Assembly: GCA_028023455.1 (NCBI GenBank) | Contig: JAQFVV010006543.1 | Location: forward strand, 372,001-436,000 | DNA length: 64,000 nt | Source: Epiperipatus broadwayi | Lineage: Eukaryota; Onychophora; Udeonychophora; Euonychophora; Peripatidae | Direction: 5' to 3' | In this document: piece after piece, positions 24,641 through 35,440 of the stretch | Position numbering within the stretch: the stretch's first letter is position 1 | Layout: the number at the start of each line of letters is the position of its first letter | Notes under the pieces: model-generated | The model's database searches: none | What the model was told of the DNA's origin: nothing | What the model saw: the letters and a program-made list of their open reading frames with translations, nothing else | Program-made: the position numbers and the translations under genes

Positions 24641-25778
24641 AATTTTTGCCCCTAAATAATTTATTCAGACCAGCCAAAAAGTACATTTTCCAGAACCCTT
24701 AAGATAATACTTTACATTTTAGCATCTTTTCCCCAGATCAGGTGAAAACTCAATTTCCCACGTGTGCGTTTATCGTTGCAATTTAGCACAATAACTAAAC
24801 ATTTGGCACGACTTTGGAATAGTAGTGTAGTAACGATTAAGAGCTAAAGATTTGGATTTAAGCTCAACCTGTTAAATGTGCTACATGAATGACATAATAT
24901 TTGCCCAACAACGGTAACTATTTGATTATTTGTATTGATCAAAAAGCTCAATCTACAATTTGGTTATTCGAACATCACATGATCTCTCAGGAAGTTTATC
25001 AGACGATTACTTATGTCAATAAAGTTTTATAATGCCTTTTAATATCGCTGCTTCAAAAGAGAGTTGCTATTTTGCCTTCTAACACGTGATACTATAGAAA
25101 ATAAAGATTATGAAATAATGCGCGGAAGTATTGATAGGAAAAATTTTTTCACAAAAACAAACAAAAATTATCAAAAAAATATAGTATACAAATATTCATT
25201 TGTTCAGAAAGGGAAGAGGGACGATATTTAAAGCTAACATTACATTTGGTTATATATTACCAAATCTTTTAGTTTGTTGCATTGAGTTTCGTCCTCATCT
25301 CAGCATCTAAACCCATTTTTCTAATTGAAAAGATGCTAAGATATTTAAATTAATTCGCATAACAAGTTAATAATCATTCAAACTAAAAGTTTCTTAAGGT
25401 CTTTATGGCTAATAAAGGATGTTTTGTTGTTGTTGTTGTTTTTAACATTAATTATTTGGTTTCAAAACATTAATTACGCTTTGTAGATATGCGTATTATC
25501 AGCCTAATGTAAATCTAAAAGTTAAAAGGTTGAAATTTTTGTGTTTAGATGATTCAGATTAAAAATCCCACAAGTAAATCTGTATTAGGTTTTAAATGTT
25601 AGTTCATTGAATCACCTATAAATAGTTCTAAAGACCACTGTCATAAAATCAAAAATAAAATTGATACAACTTTCTTATTAAATATTAGTTTTTGTTTCAA
25701 ATATCTTAAATATTGTACATAGAATAACAACACTTTCTCTTATTATTTCACGTCGAAGATATACTATATAAAAAAACT
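24641..25778. other. AT-rich sequence, no gene recognised
   Basis: It contains a TTG run at about 25422-25440 and nothing else recognisable. Confidence 0.5.
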
Positions 25779-26594
25779 TTATTAAAACAAGCAAAACTCT
25801 CTATACGTATTGCCACTCAGTGCAAGCCGGAGTAATCAGTGGATGCCAGAAGGCATGTGCATAAAATCCCCATCTAGTGCCCTACTCATCCAATAACCCC
25901 AGACTAGTCTCTGGCTTGTGGCCTTTATCAGTGAGGAGCCTTGAATCTGAGAGCACTGCAGCTAGATCTTAGGATCAAATGCAACCCTCCAGCAGCCACC
26001 TTTTATCTCTACTTAACTACAAAACTTTGAGACTTAAATTGAATTTTTCCAATCCAAGCTTCATCAGCTTATATAGTCATATAGATCTGAACTCAGTTCA
26101 GTACCCATACATTTTGTTGTCTTTGGTTCTTTAATAACCATATCCACCACTATCCTATTATAAAACAGTTAGAGCAACCATAAGAAAGTGTTCATGTGAT
26201 GTTGATTGGCTTAAAACCAATCCTGCCTAATAGGATAGTGGCAGATATGGTTATTAAAGAACCAAAGACACCAAAATATATGGGTTCTGAATTCAGACTT
26301 ATATGATTACAGAAGGTGATGAGCTTGGATTGGAAATAATATAATGTTTTCAATTTGTCTCATAGTTTTATAGTTAAGTAGAGATAAAAGATGGCTGCTA
26401 GAGGGTTGCATTATACCCTAAGATCTAGCTGCTGTGCTCTCAGATACAAGGCTCCTCACTGGTGAAAACTACAAGCCAGAAACTAGTCTGAAAATATTGG
26501 ATGAGTAGGCACACAAGCCTTCTGGCATCCAATGATTACTCTGGCTTGCACTGAATGGCAATATATATAGAGAGAGTTTTGCCTGTTTTAATAA
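25779..26594. repeat. 816 bp palindrome, inverted dimer of family F2
   Basis: Left arm 25779-26160 and right arm 26228-26594 are reverse complements throughout with scattered mismatches. They begin TTATTAAAACAAGCAAAACT and end AGTTTTGCCTGTTTTAATAA. Each arm is an F2 unit carrying CAATGGATGCC-type, GGCTCCTCACTG-type and TTAAAGAACCAAAGACACCA-type modules. The loop of about 67 bases holds a 50-base module that is repeated directly just outside the right arm. It has no coding capacity. Confidence 0.9.
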
Positions 26595-26644
26595 CAGTTA
26601 AGAGCAAGCATAAGATATAGTGATCACGTGATGTTTATTGGCTT
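26164..26644 (+). repeat. Direct repeats of about 50 bp flanking the right F2 arm
   Basis: The copies at 26164-26213 and 26593-26644 share CAGTTAGAGCAACCATAAG or a close variant, then GTGATGTT and ATTGGCTTA. The same tail, shortened, ends the F2 copy at 17282. This repeat therefore marks the end of the F2 unit rather than a TSD. Confidence 0.75.
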
Positions 26645-26679
26645 AAAATAAAAGAACTTTGTTAGACAATCAACTAATG

Positions 26680-27570
26680 GCTATAGTATTTATTTTACTA
26701 AACTTTCAGAAAAGGCAATATACATAAATTTTTCGACACAATTTCCTTGCTATTCTCTCATTAAAAATGTTTTAGTATGGTTTGCAAGCTATTAATACAT
26801 AACTGTCTTTCACCTTCTCATTAATATGTGACTATTCGTCCTTCTAGAGCTTATTCACAACACCAAATAGATGATAGTCCAATGGGATAAGATCAGGACT
26901 ATATAGAAGATGAATCAATGCCTCAAAACAAAGTTTTTTGGAGATTGTTCACAGCATAGATAGTGGTGTTTAGATGTGTATTACTATGCAGCAAAACAAC
27001 AGTCATAGGCTACAATTATTGAACCTTTTTTCCTGATCATGTTTCAATACTGCACCTCAAGAATCCTTGAAGCTTCAATTTTCTAGCTGATGACCAACTT
27101 TTGAATCTTTTCTTGGTTAGTGATTCAGAATGTTTTTATTCCATCCTCTGCCATCTACTCTCAGGCTTATAATAATGAATTCATGTCTCATTACCAGTAA
27201 TGATTTCTTTTAACAAACTTGACCTTTTTTAGAGTATTAGGTTAAATTTTGTTTGCATGTGCCCAAACATTTCTGTTTATATTCTTCCATTGTTTCAATA
27301 CCCATCTTGCACAACTTTTTAAAACTCAAGTCTGTCTTGTATGATTGCATAAGCAGATCGTAACTGATTTGGAAATTATTTGTCCCGTATTTATTGTCAA
27401 TTACCACCTCACAGATTCGGTTCATATACAGACACAAGGCTGTTATTAGTCAAGGATGGGATGATCTCTGAATTCTTCTTCATAGCTGATCTTTGTGTGG
27501 CCTTATTTGAACTTCTCCAAATGATAGCATTATTTGATTTTGAAATCATATACGTTAATTTAAGACTGTA
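26680..27570 (-). pseudogene. mariner-family transposase, degraded
   Basis: Tc1/mariner transposases cut and paste DNA at TA sites using a DD(D/E) catalytic domain. On the - strand, from N- to C-terminal: a helix-turn-helix-like segment with QISYDLLMQSYKTDLSFKK and KQKCLGTCKQNLT (27237-27437); the block read as ETxIHYYKPES with MEWKHSES near 27120-27190, matching the conserved mariner ETWIHHYxPES; and YSPDLIPLDYHLFG near 26866-26910, matching the conserved YSPDLAPSDYHLF block that holds the later catalytic aspartates. Stops and frameshifts separate these blocks. Terminal inverted repeats were not identified. Confidence 0.8.
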
Positions 27571-28305
27571 ATGTTACTGTAAACTTATCCATAATGTAAA
27601 AAAAACTATTAAAGTTTATAATGTAGCTTTAAATAATAAAATTCTAAAATAAAAATTATTTAGAGATTGGAAAATAATGATATATAAAATTCATGATGGT
27701 TATATGCAGTAATGTAGCTATTATAAACAGAATAGCAAAAATTCAAAAAACATTAACTATCACAGTTTATACATGAAGTATAATTTTCATTATCTGACAG
27801 AGTTTTTGTGTTATTTGATATAGCTACTGTAAAAGCAAACCAATGCAATGGCATATGGATCCCTAAGTATTACCACCCCTTGTTGATCATTCCAATTTAA
27901 TCTTTTAGGTTATATGTTATAAATAATAAAAAGTATTTTTTGAATTACTATTTATGTCACCGATCAATTATTGATATATAGCATCATTCAGTTGTCTAAA
28001 TATCTACCTTGTATTTTGGAAGATTACATAATGCACATACGTTAACACTTAAACAAGAGCAACTATCCATTGCAGCAGCATCTAATTGAGTAATCAGTAA
28101 TGACCAAAACAAATAGTATTTATGCATATTGTAATAGTCATTGATTACTCAAGATTACATTTAGTAGCATTGAAATAGAGAGCTGCCCTCATCTTATATT
28201 ATTTAAGATAAAAATTATGGAAATTTGCTAGTACCTTAAAACTTACACATATGTGTGTATGTGGCTGTTGTGGTATTTATTTGAATTGGTTAAAAAAGAA
28301 ACAAG
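27571..28305. other. AT-rich sequence, one weak hairpin
   Basis: Around 28085-28155, ATTGAGTAATCAGTAATGAC and GTCATTGATTACTCAAGAT form an imperfect hairpin. Nothing else is recognised. Confidence 0.5.
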
Positions 28306-28442
28306 AACTTTTTCTTCTTTTTTTTTCATATGTCATAGCATCAGCCAGGAGGCGAACCCACAACCGTCTGCAACCAACTACTTGCTTGCAAGGTGGTTGT
28401 GATGACCTCTCGGCTAACAATGCTTGACAACTTTTTCTTCTT
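28306..28442 (-). repeat. tRNA-derived retroposon (subfamily 2)
   Basis: Perfect 14 bp TSDs AACTTTTTCTTCTT lie at 28306-28319 and 28429-28442. The - strand unit starts GTCAAGCATTGTTAGCCGAG, has the subfamily 2 insertion AGTAGTTGGTTGCAGACGG, the B-box-like GTGGGTTCGCCTCC, and an oligo(A) tail. Confidence 0.88.
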
Positions 28443-28730
28443 GGTTTCTGGATTTAAAGAATGAAAAACAGTAGTAAAGTGTCCATACAGAAGTGCCATC
28501 TGGTACAGGTCTTAGTAATCAATCCAAGAAGTAATAGACACAAAGCTACTGTTTTTAATAGCTTCCATAAGCAGAGAAAATAGTAACCATGTGATAATTT
28601 ACAGTATGTTAATAATTGTGCTATTTTTATCAGTTCAAAAGACAATTTACACAATGTTCATAATGTTTTGAATGCAACATATAAAGACTTTGTTTATTAA
28701 TTAATATTTCAATGATGAAAGAAAAATCTT
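28443..28730. other. Possible F2-related fragment in AT-rich DNA
   Basis: AGTGTCCATACAGAAGTGCC (28479-28498) and GTAATCAATCCAAGAAG (28514-28530) resemble the F2 terminal module, so a degraded F2 piece may lie here. Confidence 0.35.
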
Positions 28731-29190
28731 CAGTAGGTTTTAGCTTGGGTGGATATTAACTTGAGAATGTAAACCAGTTTAAATATCTTAGTAGTTTTAT
28801 AGGTAGAAAAATGAACTTAGATATTGGGGTACAGCACAGACCACAATGTGCTGATTCTGCTTTTAACAAATTAAAAGATAAAAGTATTTCATCACAGACA
28901 AGTAACTACTCAAATTTAGTTAGATGTTTGTAAAGCTGTTATTTTATCTAATTCATACTAAAAAGTGAAACTTAAATGTCCTATTGTCCCAATTTTAAGA
29001 CACTGCAAAGTTTTCATTTAAGGATGCTAGATAAAATTTTGATGACAAGACCATGAAACCAATCAATATTATCTTCAGATTGCTGGATGTGGTATTACTA
29101 AATCCACTATTGTAAAAGCATACCTTTTTATTGGACATGTTAAACCTAATGAAATGGAAGATTTTCTAAAAGGCTGTTTTATGGTGAACA
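28731..29190 (+). pseudogene. C-terminal part of a non-LTR reverse transcriptase, fragment 1
   Basis: An open stretch from 28769 to 28932 reads VNQFKYLSSFIGRKMNLDIG and QHRPQCADSAFNKLKDK, which is the segment after the catalytic box in LINE reverse transcriptases (FKYLG motif). Further on, frame-shifted pieces read KTLQSFHLRMLDKIL and IAGCG, then VKAYLFIGHV-like words, the typical C-terminal order. There is no endonuclease or catalytic FADD box in the fragment. It is related to the fragment at 34480-35440 and distinct in wording from the RTE copies at 1.8 and 42 kb. Confidence 0.65.
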
Positions 29191-29867
29191 TACACATGGT
29201 TTTTATGGTAGCAGGACACTCCATCTATGACATAAGGATTATCTCGGAAGCATTTAAAATAAGTGTAATGTCAATTATTTTCATTAATGCTGAAATATTT
29301 TGAAGAAAAAAGTCTTCTCCTAAGAAAATGATAAACACCATAAAATATTAGGTAAACAAAAAAATGGACTAGCGTATTCCATATGTGGATGTATTTGTCT
29401 TTTTTCACAGATTGGTTTGTATAATTATCACAAAACTCATTTCTAGAGTAGGTTTCTTCTCTATCTCTCCAGTTTTTTTCAAAATGTCCATATTTTTTTA
29501 AAGTGCTGATGATGATGATGATGATTATTATTATTATTATATGTAGTTTGTTTATGTGAATATTTTTATGCCCAATATTATCCATTGATGTACCAATATA
29601 CAATAAGTATGTCATAATCTGTTTATATACATGATTTTTTTTTATTTGAAGAATGTTGTTAACAAATGTTTATTGTTTTTGATGAATAATATTTCTGTAC
29701 TGACTTGAGAGTGGTATAGTGAAAACTACACTAGAAAAATACTTTCGTTAAATGATTCGTGTCAAAGTTGTAAGGGCAGAACGTTTGACATCTTATCAAT
29801 TCAACTGTAGTAATTTGTTATCCGCAGATATACTGAACAATGATAAAGATATTTTTTAAGAGAGTAT
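29191..29867. other. AT-rich sequence with GAT/TTA microsatellite
   Basis: (GAT)n passing into (TTA)n lies at about 29507-29540. The 114-codon - strand frame across it is rich in poly-isoleucine from the microsatellite and is not credible as a gene. Confidence 0.6.
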
Positions 29868-29930
29868 AGTCTGGGCCAACAGATGAGTGCTGGTTCAGCA
29901 TGAAATGAGCATCTTTGGGATCATAGATTT
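29868..29930 (+). repeat. Family F1 fragment (copy C)
   Basis: It reads CTGGGCCAACAGATGAGTGC then TGGTTCAGCATGAAATGAGC, the F1 internal arm module, and loses similarity after about 60 bases. Confidence 0.65.
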
Positions 29931-30189
29931 CTTTCCCATCCCTTGGGTCATATGTGTTAAAAGCGAATAGAAACCATTCCATCTTGCATGAGTGTGAGGT
30001 AGGGAAAATTACATTACAGAAATATTCATTATTGGATAATCTCCGGACTGCTGAATGACTAATAAAAACTATTAATATATTGTTTTTACTCTTAGAATCT
30101 TTCAATCGTTTAAATAATCATACATTTTGATATTATTGTCAAATTATATATTATTATAATTATTACTGTCACATGAATCTGTCATTTGT
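29931..30189. other. AT-rich sequence, no gene recognised
   Basis: No feature is recognised. Confidence 0.45.
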
Positions 30190-30600
30190 CTATTTTTTTA
30201 ATTGCAGTGAAACACTAATTATTGTGGTAATAGATTCCATTCATCTCATTTTTGGTCGTCCCTTTTTTTGTTCATCAGGTCCCTATCTTCGCATTTTCAC
30301 GCGCATATTCTTGAGGTTTACAGCCTTAGTAAATATTACTTACGTAATCAATGTGCGTTTAAATAAATTTATATAATTCTCAAGTATTATATATTTTTGT
30401 AGTGAATTAAATCACCTCCCATCATGTCTAAAATAAAATAATTTCAATCTGGTCATTATTACCTTAAGTGAGAGTTTAGGATCTTTATATTGCCAGCTTC
30501 ATTATTTAAATACATTAGTATATTTTCTTTTTATTTCTTTAGTGTCCAGCTTTTACATCCATACAGAATCACTAGAAATTCCGTACCATAAAAATTGTTA
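30190..30600 (-). pseudogene. C-terminal part of a non-LTR reverse transcriptase, fragment 2
   Basis: On the - strand, a segment near 30540-30590 resembles the LYGCESWTL block common in LINE reverse transcriptases (read as SVWM-KAGH with frameshifts). About 100 codons later, near 30235-30270, it reads KKGRPKMRxMESIT, matching the GRPRMRWLDSIT-type C-terminal block. The region between shares sequence with 24559-24629. It is strongly degraded, and the assignment rests on these two blocks in the right order. Confidence 0.45.
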
Positions 30601-31660
30601 ATTTTTTTTTCAAAATACTTTTTTTTTGTATCAATTTGTCACACAAAAAAAAATCTTATAATTGAAATATTTGTAAGTCACTTGGTATTTTAAAATATAA
30701 AAGTCTTATACAATTTTTTTCATTTTTTTAATTTTTGATTCCGAATTTTTAACCGAATATTTTTTTTTAAAATGCAAAATATTTTCTCTATATTTTTTAT
30801 GGTTATTTTATTTTTTTTAAAAAAAAGTTCTTTTCCTAACAATTAATATCTAAAGGTTGTTAAAATTTTATATATTAAGTATTAAAAAAAATAGTGAAAG
30901 TAATTCATGAAAAATTATTTATCTTTATCGTAAAAAAAATCTTTTAAATTTTTAACATTTTATTGTGGGCTTTCTTTGCTTGTAGTCAGAAAATAGTTAT
31001 TATTAACTCTTTCTATGAGTTAAGTTTTGTGTGTGTGCGCGCGCGCGCGCGAACATACCATTTGGTAAGTTTGGGTTTTTACCCAACTTGAAAGGCCTGA
31101 TTAGTTGAATTGCATTTTCATAACTTTTCAAATGTCTTTAAAATCCTAAGTTTTAAATGAAAAAATAAGCTGTCCATTATGTGTGTGTGCTGTGATTTTA
31201 ATATATGTAAATTCTTGATTTCGTGGGGAAAAAACCTTGGATTGTTTCCTTGATAGTGATTGATTGCATTATTACTGAATAACAAAATAAAAATGAAGTT
31301 TCTTAATAAATATAGAAATTTAAAGGCAATAGTTCAATAAATAAAAAATTGAATGGTTTATTATATTCGTAAGAAGTTCATCCGAATTGGCAGAACTTGG
31401 CTATAAAAAAGACTTCGAGCTCCAGAGCCTTTCATTGTACCACTTAACTAAACCAACTGATAAAAACACTTGAGAATGAATGTTTGATCAAAACTGCATA
31501 GAAGATATCATCACCTGCCTCTTGTGAACACTTTATATGGTTTTCATAAATTAAAAGTGGTGTGTAGATTTTATAGATCATGATCATATTAAAGTATGTG
31601 ATGTACGTTTGTCCTGTCTTTATGATAATCTATTAAATAGATGAAAGAATCTTTTGATTA
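30601..31660. other. AT-rich sequence with a TG/CG run
   Basis: Mostly homopolymer-rich DNA. The only notable item is the alternating TG/CG run at 31028-31051, listed separately. Confidence 0.5.
31028..31051 (+). repeat. (TG)n(CG)n run, Z-DNA-type sequence
   Basis: A 24-base strictly alternating pyrimidine-purine tract, five TG then seven CG. Such tracts are the classical formers of left-handed DNA under supercoiling. A CG run is striking in DNA otherwise poor in CpG. Confidence 0.95.
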
Positions 31661-31713
31661 TTTTTTAACCCTCTCATAGTGCAGCCTAAATAATAATACA
31701 GAGAATCAAGCTT

Positions 31714-31877
31714 TACCATTTTATTCTTAATTCTAGATGCTATAAGAATAGCACTTCCTGCCCCATTTTTGGTAGTTTTATATCTATCTATGCATTCGGA
31801 CAGAAATATTGAATTAGACCATTTCATTGTTGATTCTAGATGCTAAAAGAATGGCACTTCCTGTCTCCTTTTTTTTT
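31714..31877. repeat. Tandem duplication, period 104 bp
   Basis: Units starting at 31714 and 31818 both read ACCATTT then TTCTAGATGCTA and AAGAATNGCACTTCCTG. The 64-codon - strand frame here is partly made by the duplication. No function is recognised. Confidence 0.75.
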
Positions 31878-31930
31878 ATTCTGGCATTGTTAGGGGTTGG
31901 CATTTCTTTAATAATAATCATTAAGTCAGT

Positions 31931-32239
31931 CTGTTTTTCAGCTGTGTGTTCCTGAAGGTTTGTGATAATGGTCTTTTAGTTGTATTTATTGTTGGACTAT
32001 TTTCATCATCTAATATGAGTATTGAATGTCTTTAGAAAAATTTAACTTTATTTAAATATTCCAAATACATACAGCTGTTAGTAATAGCATACAGGTTAGT
32101 ATATGCACAACATTTAGAGGGATAACAGTTGTGTGTATTTGGAATATTTAAATAAAGTTAAATTTTTCTAAAGACATTCAATACTCGTATTAGGTGATGG
32201 AAATAGCTCAATATATAAATACAACTGTTTTTCAGCTGT
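31931..32239 (+). mobile_element. Hairpin element, family F4, with 13-15 bp TSD (copy 1)
   Basis: CTGTTTTTCAGCTGT occurs exactly at 31931-31945 and 32225-32239, giving a 13-15 bp TSD (two bases are ambiguous). The element between starts GTGTTCCTGAAGG and has a unique lead of about 32 bases. It then forms a long hairpin: the arm AGTTGTATTTATTG...TTTAAATATTCCAAATAC (31978-32068) is mirrored at 32136-32226. The second copy (37231-37603) lies in the opposite orientation. There is no open frame, no RNA polymerase III box that I can see, and no A tail. Confidence 0.85.
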
Positions 32240-32417
32240 TTAACAATTTATTTTAAAAAATCAAAATTTTAATTCATTCAAATTCAATGGAGGTATTTCA
32301 TGTTATAATGTTATGCTTGTCAAGAAGAAAGGTAAGTTTTAATTTAATTTAAAAGTCTTTTTACATTTCAAACTATGCACTAATCAATTAATTTTACTAG
32401 TGCAGTGTCAGTTTGCA
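32240..32417. other. AT-rich sequence, no gene recognised
   Basis: No feature is recognised. Confidence 0.5.
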
Positions 32418-32571
32418 ATTCTATTTAGAAGGTAATAATCCCTCGTCACTTGTACCATACTATAATATTAAGTCAGTGATGTTAAATGTGAGAATGTCTT
32501 TACATTAACATCACTGATTTAATTATAGTACAGCACAAGTAAGAAGGGTTTTACTACCTTGTAAATAGAAT
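32418..32571. repeat. MITE-like hairpin of about 154 bp
   Basis: The left arm runs ATTCTATTTAGAAGGTAATA to ATTAAGTCAGTGATGTTAA and the right arm is its reverse complement with several mismatches (TTAACATCACTGATTTAAT to TTGTAAATAGAAT). The loop is about 20 bases. No clear TSD was seen. Confidence 0.8.
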
Positions 32572-33803
32572 CTTATATTTCAAGAATATTTTGATATATT
32601 TCAATGGTATTCTTATTAATAAAATTAAAATATATTTCATTTTTATATGCAGTAATGTTTTGATAGATTAAAAGAACTGACTAATGTAAACTGTAAGTGC
32701 AGATGTAATTTTTTTTTATTTCTCAGTATAAATTTGCATATCTTAAACAATACTGCAGTTTTTAATATGGCTATGATTATGAGGCATGGATTTTCAAAAG
32801 TACTCAGTCTTTATTGAGTTATTAATATTTTTTATTTTTATAACTTATTATGTGTGCTTAGTAGATTATTAAAAAGATAATAAATTTTTAAATTATTTTA
32901 TTTTTTAAAATATATTAGCTAACTTTTAAAATATTAATTACTACAAAATATAATTTAATTTTTTTAGAAATTAAATTCCAACTGAAGGCTACATATATAC
33001 CAAATTAAAACATTTAAGCACTAATTACATTTAATCTACTTCCAAAAAATTCTATGAAGTCAAAACTGCTCAACATTACATTATTCGATTTTTTCAACTT
33101 TTCAAATTTAGAATCATCTATTATAAGCTTAAAAATCAATGATTAAAGACAAAATTCAGAAAGTAGTCTGATGATGAGTAATGATTATTTAAACTTACAA
33201 TAGATGGCGCTATACTAGAGCTATTATATTTTGTAATCTAAAAAAATCAAATTGTAAATCCTTATGGAATATCTTGAGAAAACTTTAAAATAAAACAGCA
33301 TTTTTAAAAAGCATATTAAGCCATACAGTTTAACATCTGATCTTTAATATGTTCCTATTATTCTAAACCATAAAACTAGAAGGAATTGAATGACTGCAGC
33401 AATTACTATTGGATATCACTGTTATCCATTATAACAGAAGTATTTTTGAAAATTAAGATTTAATCACAGTTCCTATGATTTGGTAGTGTTAATTATTCTA
33501 GAGATCAAAGTTCATGGAGTGCAGGGTAACTCCACTTTCAGTGCTTGAAGATCTTAAAAATAATATACCATTTAATTTTCTTTCAGTCATAGGTAAGTAG
33601 TTACTAGAAACTTATACAATCAAAAAAACAATATAAACATGATTTTGTTGCTAGGCTACTGCAAGGATTATATTTTAAGCAATAACTTTGGTCAAAACTT
33701 AATCAAAAAAGGGTTTGAAGCATTGTACCAGAATACATGGATGTCCACTATTATACAACCACTATATAATGCCATGAGAGAAAATTTATTATCAATTATT
33801 ATG
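32572..33803. other. AT-rich sequence, no gene recognised
   Basis: No feature is recognised. Confidence 0.55.
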
Positions 33804-34440
33804 TAGGGTATATGGGCACAAACTTTCACACAAGCCACCACTCTCCACACTATCTTATAACACTGATACACTTGAACACATATATGTTGAAAAGATAAAT
33901 AATCACCAATATACGTATTTCATGCTAAACCAGCAATCATCAGTTGGTCCAGATTACCATCTCTACACATATATGCTATAAGTGCTCAGATATATATTAA
34001 GATAGCCAAACCTTATACTTTAATGGACAGGCTTCAATGTACTCCACACTCCAACTCTTCAACTGTCCATCCAATTGAAAATCTGATGATGGAATGCTCA
34101 AAAGCCACCTTGAGGCCGAGATTCTTGTCACATCCATGTTGACCTAAGATCAATCTGACCCCTCATGTACAGGATATAATCCATTTAATACATATATATA
34201 TATCTGAGCACTTAGAGCATATATGTGTACAGATAATAATCTGGACCAACTGATGATTGCTGGTTTAGCATGAAATACATATATTGGTGATTACTTATCT
34301 TTTCAACATATATGTGTTCAAGGGTATCAGTGTTATGAGATGGTGTGGAAAGTGGTGAGTCATGTGAAAGTCTGTGCTCAAATACCCTATATATTAAATA
34401 TATAGACACAGGTATATAGTAAGCCTGTGTGTTGCAGTTA
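33804..34440. repeat. Foldback element, inverted dimer of family F1 (copy D)
   Basis: Left arm 33806-33998 and right arm 34194-34395 are reverse complements with few mismatches. They start GGGTATATGGGCACAAACTT and end with its counterpart GTCTGTGCTCAAATACCC. The loop of about 195 bases is the F1 body: TTTAATGGACAGGCTTCAAT, TCTGATGATGGAATGCTCAA, CTCATGTACAGGATATAATC. The trailing segment 34396-34435 equals the right arm of the hairpin at 18296-18423. It is the best-preserved F1 dimer in the window. Confidence 0.9.
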
Positions 34441-34479
34441 AAACATTAGTTTAGTAATTAATATTCAATGGTTTATGTT

Positions 34480-35440
34480 CAAATACCTTGACTGCTCTTT
34501 ACACTGGAAAGCACATTTAGATGTTGGAAATGATCACATAATTTAATATGCTGCTGCATATAAAATGTTAAAAAATAAAGTATTTCATTAAATAAAAAAT
34601 AATCAAATGATTGAAAGGTCAGATGATATTTAAATATCTGAAGTTATGAGCTTAGGCTCAATATAGAAACCTTCAACAATTGAGTACACCCTCTTTCCCT
34701 ATACCAAAGGGATCAAGATATTTTATTTTGATGATGTAACTATTTTAACTAAATTAAATGTATAGAAGTCTGTTTTTCTACCATATTTATTGAAAGTACA
34801 TAAAATATAAACTCTTTATACATGTAACCTAAATGCCTTAGAAAGAAGCTTTTTGTGTTAAGTATAATTCAAGGAATATTGCTTATTTTTTAACTTTCTT
34901 TTCTGCATTAGCTATATTAGTCCTAATATAAGAAGCAACAACATTTAATATTTTTTATATTTTTAGTGCAGTGCAAAAGACTTTGTTAAATTATTCAGTC
35001 CAATTGACAGCTTTGACTATACAACAGCCTTTTTCTGATTGTCTCATAAACATTAATTTTTTAGGAAACCTCTGAATAAGACTGTTGCACTGTCAAAATT
35101 GTCTACTGGGTTAGAAAATATAGCAAAGTTTTGCATTGTATTGAAAGCATAATAAGGTGTTTAAATATTATTGCTTTCTGTATTGCAAAATGACTAACGA
35201 TAATCAAAAAATATATGATGGGACAAAGATCATGTGACCAATCAGTAAATTTTTCAACTTGCTGAATATAGTGATATTGACTTTACTACTATAAAAGCAC
35301 ATTTTGACAACTAATTTCAGACAGTCTAAAAATAAAGGTACTTTATAGCGAATGTGAGCAAAGTTTTGTAAGAGAGCAAGAACTCATTTACCTTCTAAAA
35401 ATTCTCTCAAATCAAAGTTCCATGAGGATGAATACAATGA
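34480..35440 (+). pseudogene. C-terminal part of a non-LTR reverse transcriptase, fragment 3
   Basis: Near 34488-34590 the frame reads FKYLDCSLHWKAHLDVGNDH then YAAAYKMLKNKVF, the same segment as in fragment 1. Near 35222-35310 it reads WDKDHVTNQ then FQLAEYSDIDFTTIKAHF, matching the WQDHVTNxEVLxRA block of these enzymes, with RYFIANVSKVL after it. The piece between is unreadable, probably through deletion and insertion. There is no catalytic region. Confidence 0.6.

Noticed and set aside
29271-29615. 114-codon frame on the minus strand, the longest open frame in the window
   Set aside because: Its centre is poly-isoleucine from a microsatellite, the rest is AT-driven, and there are no motifs or splice support.
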